DNA from: Strigops habroptila
Lineage: Eukaryota; Chordata; Aves; Psittaciformes; Psittacidae
Assembly: GCF_004027225.2 (NCBI RefSeq)
Contig: NC_044278.2
Coordinates: 54,863,743-54,927,742 of the forward strand
Direction: 5' to 3'
DNA length: 64,000 bases
Shown here: positions 1 through 23,507 of the stretch, in pieces
How the letters are laid out: each line of letters starts with the position of its first letter
Position numbering within the stretch: the stretch's first letter is position 1
Notes under the pieces: generated by a model
What the model saw: the letters and a program-made list of their open reading frames with translations, nothing else
Told to the model about the DNA's origin: nothing
The model's database searches: none
Translations under genes and position numbers: made by a program

Positions 1-744
1 TTACCCTCACACAGCAGGACGGGGATGGATAGCTATTCCATCTGCAGGTGGAGATGCACAAACATGGGAGCGTGTAACACGACAACAGCAAAATCTACAG
101 TTCAAAAACTAGCTGAGATACATCACAGTTCTTTCAGCACATACAGGCCTGAAGTTACCAGCAAAAAACCAACCCAGTGAATAATCTTGTCATTTGCAAG
201 AGGTGCTGTGAAGAAATTACAATAACACTTCCCTTTCAAGCACATGCATCAAACCAGTTGCCATTTGGGCATGCAGCCCTCTTTTGCTCTGGGGGAGTTA
301 TGTTCAGTGAGAGGTATGTGCAGGTGGTGTTTTCTTCTAAATTCAAACGACCAAGAATACCTGACACCTTCCTGTTGTCATGGATCAACCCAGAACAGGC
401 TGAGATCTTCAGAGGATGGATACAGTTCTTGATTCCAAAAGTCTGGGTTTATATTTAACAAAATGAACAACACAGTGACATGTACTGGGGAGAGATGATG
501 ACTGGCTCCAGCCCATCAGAGTTAACTTAAACACAACCACAGCTGAGGCCTTAAAAAGGCAATGTAAAAAGGAAGCTGCAGATGCACAGTAATAGGTATT
601 AGAGTTTCAGTTATTCAGAACATCTGAAGACATGAGACAAATGAAGTTCTAGTTAAAGTGGTGGTAAGACCACAAATGGATAGGAGACAAGAGAATAACC
701 AATAAAAAGAAAATATATTAAAACATTATTTAATCATAAAAGAA
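1..744. other. Downstream flank of RGN, no gene seen
   Basis: I see no exon, RNA gene or recognised repeat here. It lies beyond the probable RGN polyadenylation signals and has only short chance open frames. Confidence 0.5.
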
Positions 745-1018
745 AGTTACAACATTCAGTAATTTATTAGGGGGAGAATCTTTTTAACAACAGGAAAAGC
801 ACCATCAGATATTTAAAGTAATAGAGTTTAAGGGGGCGGTGGGATCAGTTTTAAAATATTCCGTGTATTTCAGCAGTTTTTCATCCTTTCCTCATGAGAT
901 ATTATAATTGTGTTGTGGTTTCAAAGCAGAAGATTCTGAATACCAGACTAAGACCTTTCCACTTGTCTTGCTTACATCAGTCCTTCTCCATCCATTATGT
1001 GGATATCCAGGTGTATAT
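745..1018 (-). other. RGN: RGN 3' UTR (probable extent)
   Basis: Sequence from the stop codon to just past the first AATAAA hexamer. The length is inferred from the polyadenylation signal, not from transcripts; a second ATTAAA slightly downstream could extend it to about 710. Confidence 0.5.
763..768 (-). terminator. RGN: RGN polyadenylation signal candidate (AATAAA)
   Basis: Minus strand AATAAA about 250 nt after the RGN stop codon. An ATTAAA follows at 729-734 and could serve as an alternative. Confidence 0.55.
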
Positions 1019-12185
<11,167 letters not shown>

Positions 12186-12769
12186 GCCTGTGAAGAAAAC
12201 CATTTAGTTCTTATACACCTCTGTCAAAAGCAAGAGCATATGAAATCCACTCCTGGGTGCTGAAAATCGGCGCTCAGAGCCGCGTTTCCAGCCTAGGGAG
12301 GCTTCACCTGTACGGAGCGACAGAGCTTATCCGTGCTGCCTGCGCCGATCGCCCGCTTCGTGCTACTGAACGACTCTCACATGTCCAACAACGTGCGCTC
12401 CCCTCCCCGCCGCCGCGGGGAGCGCGGCCCGGCCCGGCCCGGCGGCGGGAGGGCGCTGGGTCCGGCGGGGCACCCGGCCGGGCACCCCGCGGGGCGGAGC
12501 GGATTTATAACACACCACGGCGAGCTTGGAAACAACGCAAAACCAGGGGGTGTGCGGGTAATAAAACAGAGGCAAACCCCAGCTCCGGGGGCGCCGGGCC
12601 CGGCCGGGGAAGGCCCCTCCGCCGGCGGTCCCGCCCCTGCACGCCCGGCTGCTCCGGCGCACCTCTGCCGCGGCGTGAGGCGGCGAGATTTAAACACGTA
12701 TCCACACACACGAGAGAATGCAGCAATGGCAATACAGCACCGCACACGCACCTACCCCGCCGGCCCTAC

Positions 12770-12800
12770 CTGCTTCAGGGAGCGCAGCCGGAGGTCCCGG
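12770..12800 (-). other. RGN: RGN non-coding leader exon (5' UTR)
   Basis: A good donor (CAG then GTAGGG) on the minus strand gives the exon end at 12770, and the next acceptor (TTCACAG at 12188-12194) opens the first coding exon two bases before the ATG. The upstream edge is inferred: a TATA-like box about 25-30 nt further up would place the transcription start near 12800. The leader would then be only about 30 nt and has no upstream AUG. Confidence 0.6.
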
Positions 12801-12824
12801 ACAGCCGCCGCCGCCGATGCCGCT

Positions 12825-12830
12825 CTTATA
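12825..12830 (-). promoter_or_regulatory. RGN: TATA-like box of RGN
   Basis: The minus strand reads GCTATAAGAG here, a TATAAG core about 25-30 nt upstream of the inferred start of the leader exon. It sits inside a CpG-rich block, an unusual but known combination. Position relative to the donor at 12769 supports use, but no transcript data are available to me. Confidence 0.5.
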
Positions 12831-13060
12831 GCGGGGAGGCGGCAGCGCTCCGCAGCGCTGAGGGGCCGGCGGCGGCGGCGGGGCCTCGGGTGTCCCGGCC
12901 AGGGGCGGGCCTCCTGGGCCGTCCTGCCCCGGGGGAGAGGGGCGGCCATCCCGCGGAGCACGGCCGGGCCGCTCCCGGTCCTCTCTGCGCTGCGCTGCAA
13001 GGGCAGCGCAGGGAACGGGCGGCTCGGGGCGAGGCCCAGCTTCACCCTCCAAGAGCTGCA

Positions 13061-16000
13061 GGGAGGAAGAAGAGGGAGAGGAGATTTCCCCCCGCGGTGG
13101 ACAAGTTTCTCCGCTCCCCAGAGGGGTGGATTTCTTAAGACCTGGTTTGTGTGTGCTTTCTCCTCGATGTGAGCACCAAGGATCTTTCTCCCCAGATCCT
13201 GCAGCATTTCCCTGGTTACCCAGAAATCCAGGACCTTCCATATACCATGCCCTCTTTTGCTCCTCTTACTGTAAAGCTTCAAAAACTTCCAAAGCTAGGA
13301 GGCAAACAGATGGCTAGCATAAAAATTTCCACATCCATCTCTCCATTGCACCTGCCTGTGTCCATGTCATGGCCACCACAGCTCCCAGTCACAAAGCAAC
13401 GTGTGTTTTCTAAATGCCAGCTCTCCTCTTCAGCATCTCAACAGATTGCCTTTTGACTTGGATTCAGTCATCGCTGCAGGGATCCATGATACAAAAGTAA
13501 CTTCAGTCTCACTGCTCCATGTCTTGCATGTCTTCTCCTGGCAACTTGGGGGCACCACGCTGGTTTGTCGCCACATCCCCACGAACCAGGATCACCATGG
13601 CTGTGCCAAACCCTACCTTTCCCCCAGCCAGGCTCTTGTTTCCTGCTGGCACTTCATTCCAGTGCACACCAGTGATTGCAGAACACCCGCTGGGGTCTTT
13701 CACCAAGCAGCTCCCTTGGAGCTCCTGTTACAGATCTTACGTGTTCCTTATCATACACCTTCTTATTAGCAACTATCTCCTGTCAAGCATTTTTAGTGGG
13801 TTACCTTTATTCATACAGCACGTATTCACAGCCCAGGCTTCATTTGGTCACGGTTTTTTTTTCTTTTAGTGGTATATTTGGAAAGCTTATGGGCTGCCTG
13901 GTCTTACCGACATGTTTTTCATGCAGGCTTACCTCAAGGGACTATTACTACACTGTACTACATTAACTGAGCAGTTAGTTAGGCTTTTTCTGTGTCAGGC
14001 TTGCATAGCATTACTTCAGTGCTTCACACTGAACTTCCTCTTTCTGTCCCCACTGTGGTGTTGTACAACAAACAGCAGGATTTCATCCTGGACCCAAGGC
14101 AACCAAATTGTTAGTGACTGCCAACACAGAAAACAAGCATCCAGAGAAAAAGTGCTACAGGTCTCTTTCTTTCACATATTTTGCAATAAGGGAAGAGGAT
14201 CCAGACGTTAACTAACAAAAAAGAACGTATGCCGAGAATTCATGAAGTACAGCAAAGTACGACTACCAGCTTTCACAGAGGTCAGCCACATTTGCTGCTC
14301 TCCCTTTGCCGTTGCACACTAGAAAGCCATTTGCATTATTTGGGACATGTGGTCAGTGCGACAGCTTACTGAATTCAGCAAGCGGGAGATACTCGCACCC
14401 TCAACCCACCTGGCACCAGTCTCTCTGGTCTTTGCTGACTTAGCCACTTGCCAGCATGGTTTGGAGGCATCAAAACAAGCTGTGGGCTGGCACACACCTT
14501 GGGAGAAAATTAACGGCTTCTGCGAGCGCTGGGTTACAACACAAACTCTGGTCTCCTTCCAAACTACCAAGTATTTTGAACTTGGATCTCTAGTTACAAG
14601 GACAGTACTCCTGCTTTGTCTGTTCTGTAGCAGTTAATCCAGGCTTGCTGGAAGGTAGAGCAGGGAGGAATTCATGGCAGGGTGCCTTCATAGAGAGCGT
14701 CAGCTGAGGTCTTCTGCTAGTACAAGCTCACTATGGGAGAGAAGAGCACAGATGAGATGGTTGTGGAAGGAGGTGCTGGCATGTGGCTTCCCCACCAGGA
14801 ACTTCCCTCTGTTGCATCACACCCACAATGTCTACTCTGCATCCTCCAAATCTGAGTTACAAGGAGCACACGTAGCACAAAGGCAGTGGCTGGTGGCTCA
14901 GCATTTATTCTGCATGGTAGGGTACATTGGACGCTTACTACTCCTGTTTTGTGGGGAGCAGGGAAAGGGGAATCTTACTATGGCAGCCATGACGAGCAGG
15001 AGGAGTAGATCTGTGATGCAGGAGGTCCTGTGAGGTGAAGTCACAGCCCTCACCCAGCCTGCACGTTCCCAGAGCCTGCCACAAGCTATTACCCTTCTCA
15101 CCAGTCAGGAAATGCTGAGCAGTTCTGGAGAGTGGCCCAGTATGCCACAAAGCAGGAAAAATTCCCCCCACACATAAGGGCTGCAGGCAAGAAGGGGTGC
15201 TGGATGATTTCAGGGGTTATAAAAATAAACTGCATTTTGTTTATGCTGGTTCCTGGAAGATTACAGTTGTTCTTTTCTCCTTTTATAAACCTGATCCTCT
15301 TGTTTCTTCAACTTTAGAGCCCTCTTTGTCTTTTTTCTTTCACCTTTAGCCTTCTTGTTTTACTTCTATGTTGGTTCTCCTCCCTGCGTGAAGGTAGGAG
15401 GGCCGAAGGCCTTATCCATGCCTGGTACAAAGTGCAAATGCCATATATCAGACATCTGTGTCTTAAAGCTGCCTCGCAGCACCCCACCAAGGGACTCTGT
15501 CAGGCTTCCTCTGCAGCTGAGCAAAGTGCAGCAGATAGTACTGCGTTTGGGGGGGTGGAGAGAACACACCAAATCAAAAATCCCAACATCAAGCAAGAGC
15601 AGAGAAATAAAAGATCAGTCACTGCAATCAATTGGCTGGAAAGCAAGAGTTGGCACTGCCACACACTTGTTTTCAGCCAAGTATGGTTCTTGGAACTCAC
15701 TTGGGTGCCCAGATCAAGCTTTTATTTGTTAGTAAGCAACAAGCAGAGATCAAACTGCTGAGATGCCTCAACTGTTTACTAGTCTGGATGATCAGTCATG
15801 TATTTAAATACTCATGCAGTCAAACATTTGCCAAAGTATTCCTGCTCTGCAAAGGTCCTCTTTGGAGTGTGTTAAACAGCACACTTGTACCCATTGATTT
15901 ATATGTTACATCAAGGCTAACACCCATTGCTGTCACACTGTCGTAGGAGTTAATGCAGCATGGATTAAGAATCTCAGACAGGGAATCTTCTCTAAAAATG

Positions 16001-19000
16001 ACTGCACCAAATTACCATGGAGTCATATTGAAGCATTTAGCCTTAAGAGTGCAGTTTCTCTCACAGAACCAGCAACAGTATCCTCTACTTATTGTAGCTT
16101 ATTACACAGACCTCTTTGAGCTTCGTTTCTTACATAGTGGCCATGGTCTCACAAAAAAGCATATCACACCCAAGAACACAGTACTATAAGCAAACATGTT
16201 GCCTTTCCCAGTGCAGCTAGCCTCTCAAGTGTTTCACAAACACCCCTCACACCGTCACACATGCACGTCCGACTTCTCTGTCATGGCAGTACCCACAAAA
16301 GTGCTAGTTCCTGCCACCTCAGAAACCTCCTCTGCTCTGTGGGCTGAGAAATCTTTTCTAAGAAGAAAGATGGCAAATCCCATTCTCGCTGTACATCACC
16401 AGGAGCAGGGCGCTTCAGAAATCCCTCTTCAGTGGAGCACGGCCAAGGCATTTTTCATTAGTGCCTTACTTTTCTGCTCTTCATACCCCACGTGACCTGC
16501 ATTTGCATTTTGCTTGCCTCAGGATAAAAGAAGAGCATTGATATGTGCTACAGCAGCTGCAAAATTACAGCCACAACGCAGGCTCTGCAAGGGAGCCAGC
16601 ATCTTTCATTCGAGGAGCTAATCTAGCAATAGTGCTTTCAGGGTTTGCACTTTTCAGGCACACCAGGCCTTCTTCAGGCCCAAATCAGAAGCAAACTTCA
16701 GGTTTGGGGTGACTGCTCTGAGCTTAATTTAGCATTTCAACCAGTTTGAGAGAAGTCTGTGTTCTGTATCAGCCATTTGTAACAACTATAAACTACAACT
16801 TGCTTATGGGTATCCGCATCTCCTGGCTCATCCAGCTTTTGGCCTCTGTGCTTCCTTAAGCGAGGAGAGGTGGCTGTCTTCTTGTAGAAGGAATAATCTG
16901 AAGGGAGAACGTGACGCAGTGCCCTTACTCCATTGTAGAGGAGATAACAGAACAATGGCTGAGCCATCACTTCTAGGGAGGGGAAGTGCTTTGGTCAGGC
17001 TCCAGTCAAACAGATGTAAATGGAGCCTAAAATGCCAGTGATGCCAGAGCATAGGTTCCCAAACTACTGAGCTAAGATAAGCTTCTGACATAAGAGGGAT
17101 GGAACTCCAAAAGAATGCGGCCAGGCACTGTGGTTTCAGGTGAAGGGGATGGGCTAGTTTAGCGATTTCCTCAGGATACCTCATTCCCTCACTAAGGCTT
17201 GCACTTCCAAAAAGGTATAACGAGAGCCAAATAGCATGTAATCCATTTTTATTTTATAGGTACTACTTCAGTAACAGTACCTATACTTGGATTCCTTTGG
17301 TTGCTGAGACCACAGAAAATCAGAAGAGTGACATATCCTGATGTCGGTCACAAGCTCAAGGGCTTTTGGATGAGCAGAAGATTTCTTGAAGGCATCTTCC
17401 TTTCTACAGTGCTGTTGTGCTAGGTTTTAAATTCTTCTGAGGACACCAGCCCACCAATTTGGCTAGCAGAACATCTCTGGAGCTGTTACAGAACTCAAGT
17501 ATACACCTTGTGTTCCTGCCTTGCCCAGTGCTCTTCCCCGAGGTGAGGGCAGATGGGGCAGCACCTGCAGAAAAACAACAGAAACTGGGAAAAAATGTCT
17601 TGAGGAGGGCTAGGCCAAAAGAAACCATGAAGGTGCCATTCCAGAGCCTACGGTGAGATTTAAAACAATGTCTCAGATAAGGCAGCCTAGGCGAGGCAGA
17701 TTCCCGGCTTCAGGGCTGTTGAGAAAGCAACGGGAAGGCAGGGAAGGTCTGCAGGTCTGCCGAGCCCAAAACAAGAGTCCCAGAGAACGGGCAGGGCAAG
17801 GTGGATCCGGGAGGTTGTCCCAGCCAAAAGAAGCCTACTAGAGAAAGATTATCTGGAAGCTGTACACACAGAGGCAGGGAAAACAGTATCTGAAGTTGCT
17901 TCTCCTTACACAATGAGGTAGCCATACAAACTCATCCAAGCTCTCTGCCCAGGGGTTGACTTGAGGAACAGAAACGGGCATGCACAGCTGCTATTTTCAA
18001 ACAACTTACCCAACTGCTATGTAAAATTTTGTTTCAGAAAGAAACAAAAAAAAGTGACTTGCAGTCACTTTAATCCACTCGTGTCATATCCCTCTGGAAG
18101 AGTCCAGTTGTCAGATGCGTTGATGTGGTTTGGAGTGGAGCCTGGCAGCAGTTACCCCAGGATGGTCTCTGCAAAAGGGGTACACCCCAGGAGGGGCAAA
18201 ATCCTGTTCAGCTACGAAGCTGGCATAGAGGAAGAGTCAAAGCAGCAGCAGCAGGGCATCTCTCATGAAACCAGAGCCCAGAAATCTGTAAGTCTTCACT
18301 TCTTCCTAAAGAAGCCACATTGAGGCACTCCATTGTTCTACATCTCTGCCCTTCCCCAGTATTACTCCCTTCCATGCCAAGCTCCCAGGTTGCGCAAGCA
18401 GCTTCCTTTTGCTCATTAATTCACATCAAAAGCATGTCTTCCTAATAGATGTGTCAATTCCCTGCAGTGCTAAACCTTCCCGAGTACTGGGATCACCAAA
18501 ACTCACAACGATCAAAATGACGGGTTGTGCCGGATTATCTCTGCAGCTCACAGAAGCAGGCTTTGAACACCAAGTCCCTCCCAGGTACCAGATGTACATC
18601 ACGTGTCTGCAGTACAGCCCGTGTGTCTGGGCTTAGTCAGCAGTGAGGTACCACATCAAAATCAGGTGAAGGTTTCAGGCTTATATTTAGTAGTTAAACA
18701 TCTGTAATTTCTCCTTCTATGGTTTGTGATTCATGGTGCGAAGAAAACATTCTACAAGTGACATATGCAAGTTATAGCTGAGGAACATTTCTCTTTAGAC
18801 AGAGATGTAAATGCAGAAGTGATGGTGCTGGGAATCACCCCACATGCCTCTGTCAGTGCTTGTGAGAGCTTGGCTCAAGTTACTGTCAACAAGCAACCAC
18901 ACTTTCTTTTTTGTAAAAACCAACAGCAACCACTTCCAAAATAATGGGGATACCAATTTCCTGCTTTGGCCCTTTCCCACATCCCAGCCACAAGCAGACT

Positions 19001-20100
19001 ATACTTGCAAAAGGAATGGGAGGCTGCCAGTCAGAAAGTCACAGAAAGAAGTCTGCTGCAGGAATCTGCTGCAAGGATGCCTTTAGAAGGGTAGGAGAAA
19101 TCCTGGTCCTGAAAAACAGCTGACAATCCAACACTCACTGCTTCTTCCTAGTGCTGTTTTTTCCCTCTCTTCTGTATGCACCTTTACTGCCTTTTCCCCT
19201 TTTTGGTCTCCTGTTTTCTTTGCAGCCAAGGGACGTGTTGCTCCATTTCACCCAACCCACCTCCAGCTCCACTCTCACCTGCCTGGGGCCACTGCTCAGG
19301 CACCGACCTACCATGGGCAGTAAGATGACTGCTGCCTCCAATACATGGGCTGCAGATCCCTTGTCCCTCTTGAACACTGCCAGCTATGGAGCCAGCCAGG
19401 CCAGGAAGGATGCAATTGGATCAGAGCAGGAGGGATGCAGTCAGATCGGTTGTGCAGCCACACTTGCTCCTTTCTCTCCATCTTCCTCCTTGGTTTTGTC
19501 GTCTTCCCTGCTCTGGCAACAGGGAGCAGCGCTCTCTGCCAGCAAGGCACAGCACAGCACCGGCCTGTGGGAGCAGGGGGAACTGCAGCAGAAGGTCATG
19601 CAAAACCGGCATAAAACATCCAGCCCAGGAACTTGCTTGCATGGATTTGTCCTCTGCACACACATGACAAAAGCTGGCTGTTAGGTATGTGTATGCATGT
19701 GTTTGAGCATACAAGAAGAAGGATGAGACAGCCAGCTTGGCTATGGCTCTTCCTCTGTAACATAATTTGTCCAACCAGGGAAATACAGTCACACTACAGC
19801 ACAAGCAAATACATTAAAGAGTGAGGCCGGGGCAGCAAATGGTCTGTTACATTTGCTCAGCTAGGCAGAAACAAACGCCAGGCTTGGGGTATTTGCTATC
19901 CACAGCAAATTAGTGGTTCAGTGACTCTTTTTTGGGAGACTGAAGGGGAAAGGTTGATTCCTCGATACTTAACTTGTTACAAGTATTGCCAGCTCTGCAG
20001 AAATACTTTACTCCTGCTGGACACAGAACTGCTCTTAGACTGATGAGCTTAACAACCTGCCAGACACAAGGGGTAAAGCCCTGAATAAATCACAACAAAT
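13061..20100. other. Intergenic region between JADE3 and RGN
   Basis: About 7 kb upstream of the RGN CpG island and downstream of JADE3. Only short open frames without family resemblance, no clear repeat element and no recognised RNA gene. The exact boundary with the JADE3 3' UTR is unknown. Confidence 0.6.
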
Positions 20101-20125
20101 GAAAATACTGTTAGCAGTTTCATAA

Positions 20126-20131
20126 TTTAAT
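20126..20131 (-). terminator. JADE3: Candidate distal JADE3 polyadenylation signal (ATTAAA)
   Basis: Minus-strand ATTAAA in AT-rich sequence about 2.5 kb after the stop codon. Two more proximal ATTAAA motifs (22248-22253, 21357-21362) compete, so use is unproven. Confidence 0.3.
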
Positions 20132-20190
20132 GAAAAAGTACTTGTAAAAAGGGGACATCTGAAAAAGACCGAGTCCATCTTGGAAAATTG

Positions 20191-20217
20191 AATATATATA
20201 TATTTATATATATAAAA
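20191..20217. repeat. Alternating TA microsatellite
   Basis: Runs of (TA) broken by TTT, within the probable JADE3 3' UTR. In the transcript this could form an AU hairpin. Confidence 0.75.
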
Positions 20218-22614
20218 CAAAATGCAAAAACACAAAAAAAATTTGACAAATAAGGTTAAGAGGTAATACTTCAAACAGTTAGCCACCGAACACACAATAA
20301 AAACTAGCAAATGCACTTTGGGGACAATACTTGAGAACTACATAACCAAGGGCTCCTTCATATATCTATTAAAATCATGTAAAATTAGCAAAACCATTGC
20401 CCAGACTGGAAACAACTGAATTAATAACCCCAGAAGAGCAGAAATGCTGAGTTTTGCTGAAGCACCATTTTCCCTCCACTCTGTCATACGCTGCCAGCCA
20501 CAAAATAAGAGGAACACTTTGCTGACCTCCTAGATCAGTGTTCTCAATACAAGCTTCATAAAATTTCGTGACCAGTGAGAGAGGATTACTAATAAATATC
20601 GAAGGAGAACTAAGAGAATCAGAACTGGAATACAAATGAGCAACATTTGTTTACTTATTCTGAATGACCCATGGCTTAGAACACAAAGCATTTCCCACTA
20701 AAATAAAATATGTGGAAACCTAAAATGCTACTGCATATTTACACCAAAAGAAATCATTTTGAAGATACAGCTCTAGAAAGATCAATTACACAAATATACA
20801 TAAAATCAAGTGGAAAAAAAATAAAAAGATGCTTGAAGCAAACAGAGCAGAATTGCCAAGTATGCTTTTCTTTCTTCTTAATCATTATTTCATGACTGAG
20901 AAGTCCTGCAGCCCCTGACCTGCTAGTTCTACTGCAACTAGGGAGATTTCAAAGTCTAAAACAAATCTGAAAGTGTCGTTGCCATTTCCCAAGCTAAAAG
21001 CAATAAATTAAGATGATGAAGAAAACCAGGTTGTGGTTTGGATTCTGCATAGTCATCTTCATGCTAGGTGGGGAACACCTTTTGTTCTTAGACAAAATAA
21101 ACCCTCAACAGAAAGGAGGTGGATGACGTGCCCTATACAACCTATGGCCCGTTTCAGCCACCAGTGTAGGGACAGAGGATGTGGCATGTTTCTGAAAGGT
21201 ACAGCATTTCAGAGAAAAACAGTGCAGTTACTTTGCTGATCGACAGGACACCATCTGGAAAGCAAGAGGGTTGTTTGTGTTTGAACAAAAATCCCGTCAT
21301 TGAAACAAACGGAAAAGAATTCCCTTCCCTTCTCGCTTCCTGAGTCCTGGCTGAAGTTTAATCGCTACTTAACAATTGCTAATTTTAAAGGACAGACCAA
21401 ACAGTGCTAGTTTGGGAAACAGCAACTGATCCAGAGGTTGAAAAGCAGCTTAATAGAAGAACAGATTTTCAGAATAAAAAAAAAGGCTACTCCAAATGAT
21501 GACTGGCTAAAATTTTACAGACCTCGATGCCAGAAGTAAGGCTCCCATGCCTGCATTCAGGCAACCAGGGTTGAAAATTTGAGCCTGCAAAAAAAGTACC
21601 AGGTACAAACACCTCTGGACATGAAATCTCAGTTTCAAGAGGAACCTGGCATCACCGGTGATTGCCTAAGTGTAAGTGTCAAATAGCATTTTTCTTTGAA
21701 GTAGTACATCTACTTTTGTAAACACTATCCACAAAATTAGCCATCTGTACTTGTTAGCTGGGTAAAATATTTACAAGTGCATCCCACAACAAGCAACTAT
21801 GTACAGAGATTAAAAAAAACTGAAGTACTAGAAGTTGTATATTTACAAAGTAAGCAAATTATTGTGAAGAGAAACACAACCTTCAGCAAGAGCAGGGAAC
21901 AGGGGCACGGCTAGAGGTCAGCGAGTTTGGCAGCACGAGCGATGCTTGCTTCCACCCTCCGCAAGGAGCCTGCACACACCACTGCAGCTCAAAGCCTCCT
22001 GCAGAACAGGATCATCACTTAGTAGTCACTTTGGGCCTGATCCAGCAGAGCACACCAGCATGCGCTCAGAGATCGGAGCACGAATGTTCCCAAGGGGAAA
22101 CCAGCAGGACTTTTCACATGCTTAACTTCCCAACGCATCCGCAAGTGCGTTGCTGGATCAAAGCCTTACTGCAGGTGCCACATGCATGCAGTTTCAGTGT
22201 CTCCGTCTGCACTCTTTTGCAACACATTAGAGCAATGCAAGGACTTCTTTAATACCTGTCCACTGTCACAAGATGGACATAACACGAGCACATTGCCTCG
22301 CACAGAAACCGGCAAGGGGAAGCAGTTCCCTGAATTCACACAAAGAGTAACTGCTTCGTGCTCTCCCAGATGTTACCCTCTGATTAAAACACACCCATTT
22401 CCACATGACCTTGCAATAACAGAGTTAACCTTGCGGAGACTGTAAGCCAATTCACAGTTGAACAGAACTACTGATTTCTCTCCCCTTCCCCTATCCCCTA
22501 TCGCAACTCTTTCTAACGTAGGTCCTGGACTATTTTCTGGAACCTTTTGATGCTGAGCTTTGCACTGGTACACTGGAATACGTAAAGGCTGAGTTACCCC
22601 GTGGGGGCTTCTAA

Positions 22615-23507
22615 TCACCTTTGTACCGAACTGTGAGAAATCATGTTCTTTTTGTTTCTATTGTGACAATCTCTTCCAAAGTCCTTACTTGGGCTTTCTC
22701 TCTCTGAGCTACTTCGTCTTAACCTCACTTGCTCTTTGTTTTCATCACTTTCTGCTTCAGAGTCACTCAGCTCTAAGTCAGGACAGTACCCATCATTGTC
22801 CTGGTACGGAGCACCTTCCAGCGTCTGCTTGCTCCACAAGCGGTCTTTCGTTGCAAGTCTTCTTGTTGGCTTGTCACAGCACCGGAGATCTTCTGTGGTC
22901 CTCACCAGGCTGTTGGTAGCCTCTTTGAAGGACCGACTAAAATGTTCTATGGTGGACTTTCGGAAACTGCTCTGGCTGGCCAAGTGAGCCGTGAGCACGG
23001 ACTCTTGTTCATAGGGCGTCTGGCTGGAGCTGTCTCTCTGGCTCACGTCTCCAGCCCTGCCCATCAAGCCATTGGACTTTGTTGCCAGCCTTGAGTTATC
23101 CTGCTGCACCCGCCCATTCCCAATGGAAGACTGTCCGTGCAAAGCAGCCTGGAGCGCTAAGGGCTTCCCAGACGGCTGGCCCCGGTGAAACTCCAGCATC
23201 TGCGTGGGGCCAGAATCCTTTGCCTCGCTCCGAGGCTTTCCAATCCCTGCCAGCAATCCGTTACTTCTGCTCTCATGCTGATACCTGGCATAAGATTTTG
23301 CTTTAATCTCAAATGATTCCTTTGACATCGGCACGCTCCGCTTGCCGTAAACAGCGCTGTTGTTGTCAGGAGAAAGCGGTCTGTTGCCAGGCTTCAGCGA
23401 GTTATTTTTGCAATCTCCTAGTGCTGACTTGGGCATTTTTAACTTCAGCGTGATCCTGGGAGGTGGGTAGAACAGTGTGTTCTCTAGTGCACTTGTCAGG
23501 GTATGGC
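22615..23507 (-). CDS. JADE3: JADE3 coding exon 10 (terminal)
   Basis: 893 nt from a CTCCTGTAG acceptor to TGA at 22617-22615. Encodes residues 524-820: [20 protein letters not shown], a long low-complexity serine-rich tail, [17 protein letters not shown] and [18 protein letters not shown] near the C-terminus. Confidence 0.95.

Larger units (their letters stand above)
12370..13060. promoter_or_regulatory. RGN: CpG island covering the RGN promoter and leader exon
   Basis: This block is strongly GC-rich with dense CpG dinucleotides (GCCGCCGCC, GGCGGCGGCGG runs), unlike the roughly 40% GC flanks. It spans the first RGN intron, leader exon and upstream promoter. Stop codons are rare in such sequence, so long open frames on both strands here are not evidence of genes. 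Confidence 0.85.
20100..22614 (-). other. JADE3: JADE3 3' UTR (probable extent)
   Basis: Follows the JADE3 stop codon. The true end is uncertain: minus-strand ATTAAA hexamers occur at 22248-22253, 21357-21362 and 20126-20131, and no AATAAA was found in this stretch. The most distal one would give a UTR of about 2.5 kb, close to the long UTR expected for the gene. The region is AT-rich near its end with an alternating TA stretch at about 20191-20215. Confidence 0.45.

Noticed and set aside
12257-13172. Long open frames on both strands (up to about 290 codons) around the RGN promoter
   Set aside because: They lie in a CpG island where stop codons are rare, overlap in several frames, are arginine/proline/alanine/glycine-rich and resemble no family.
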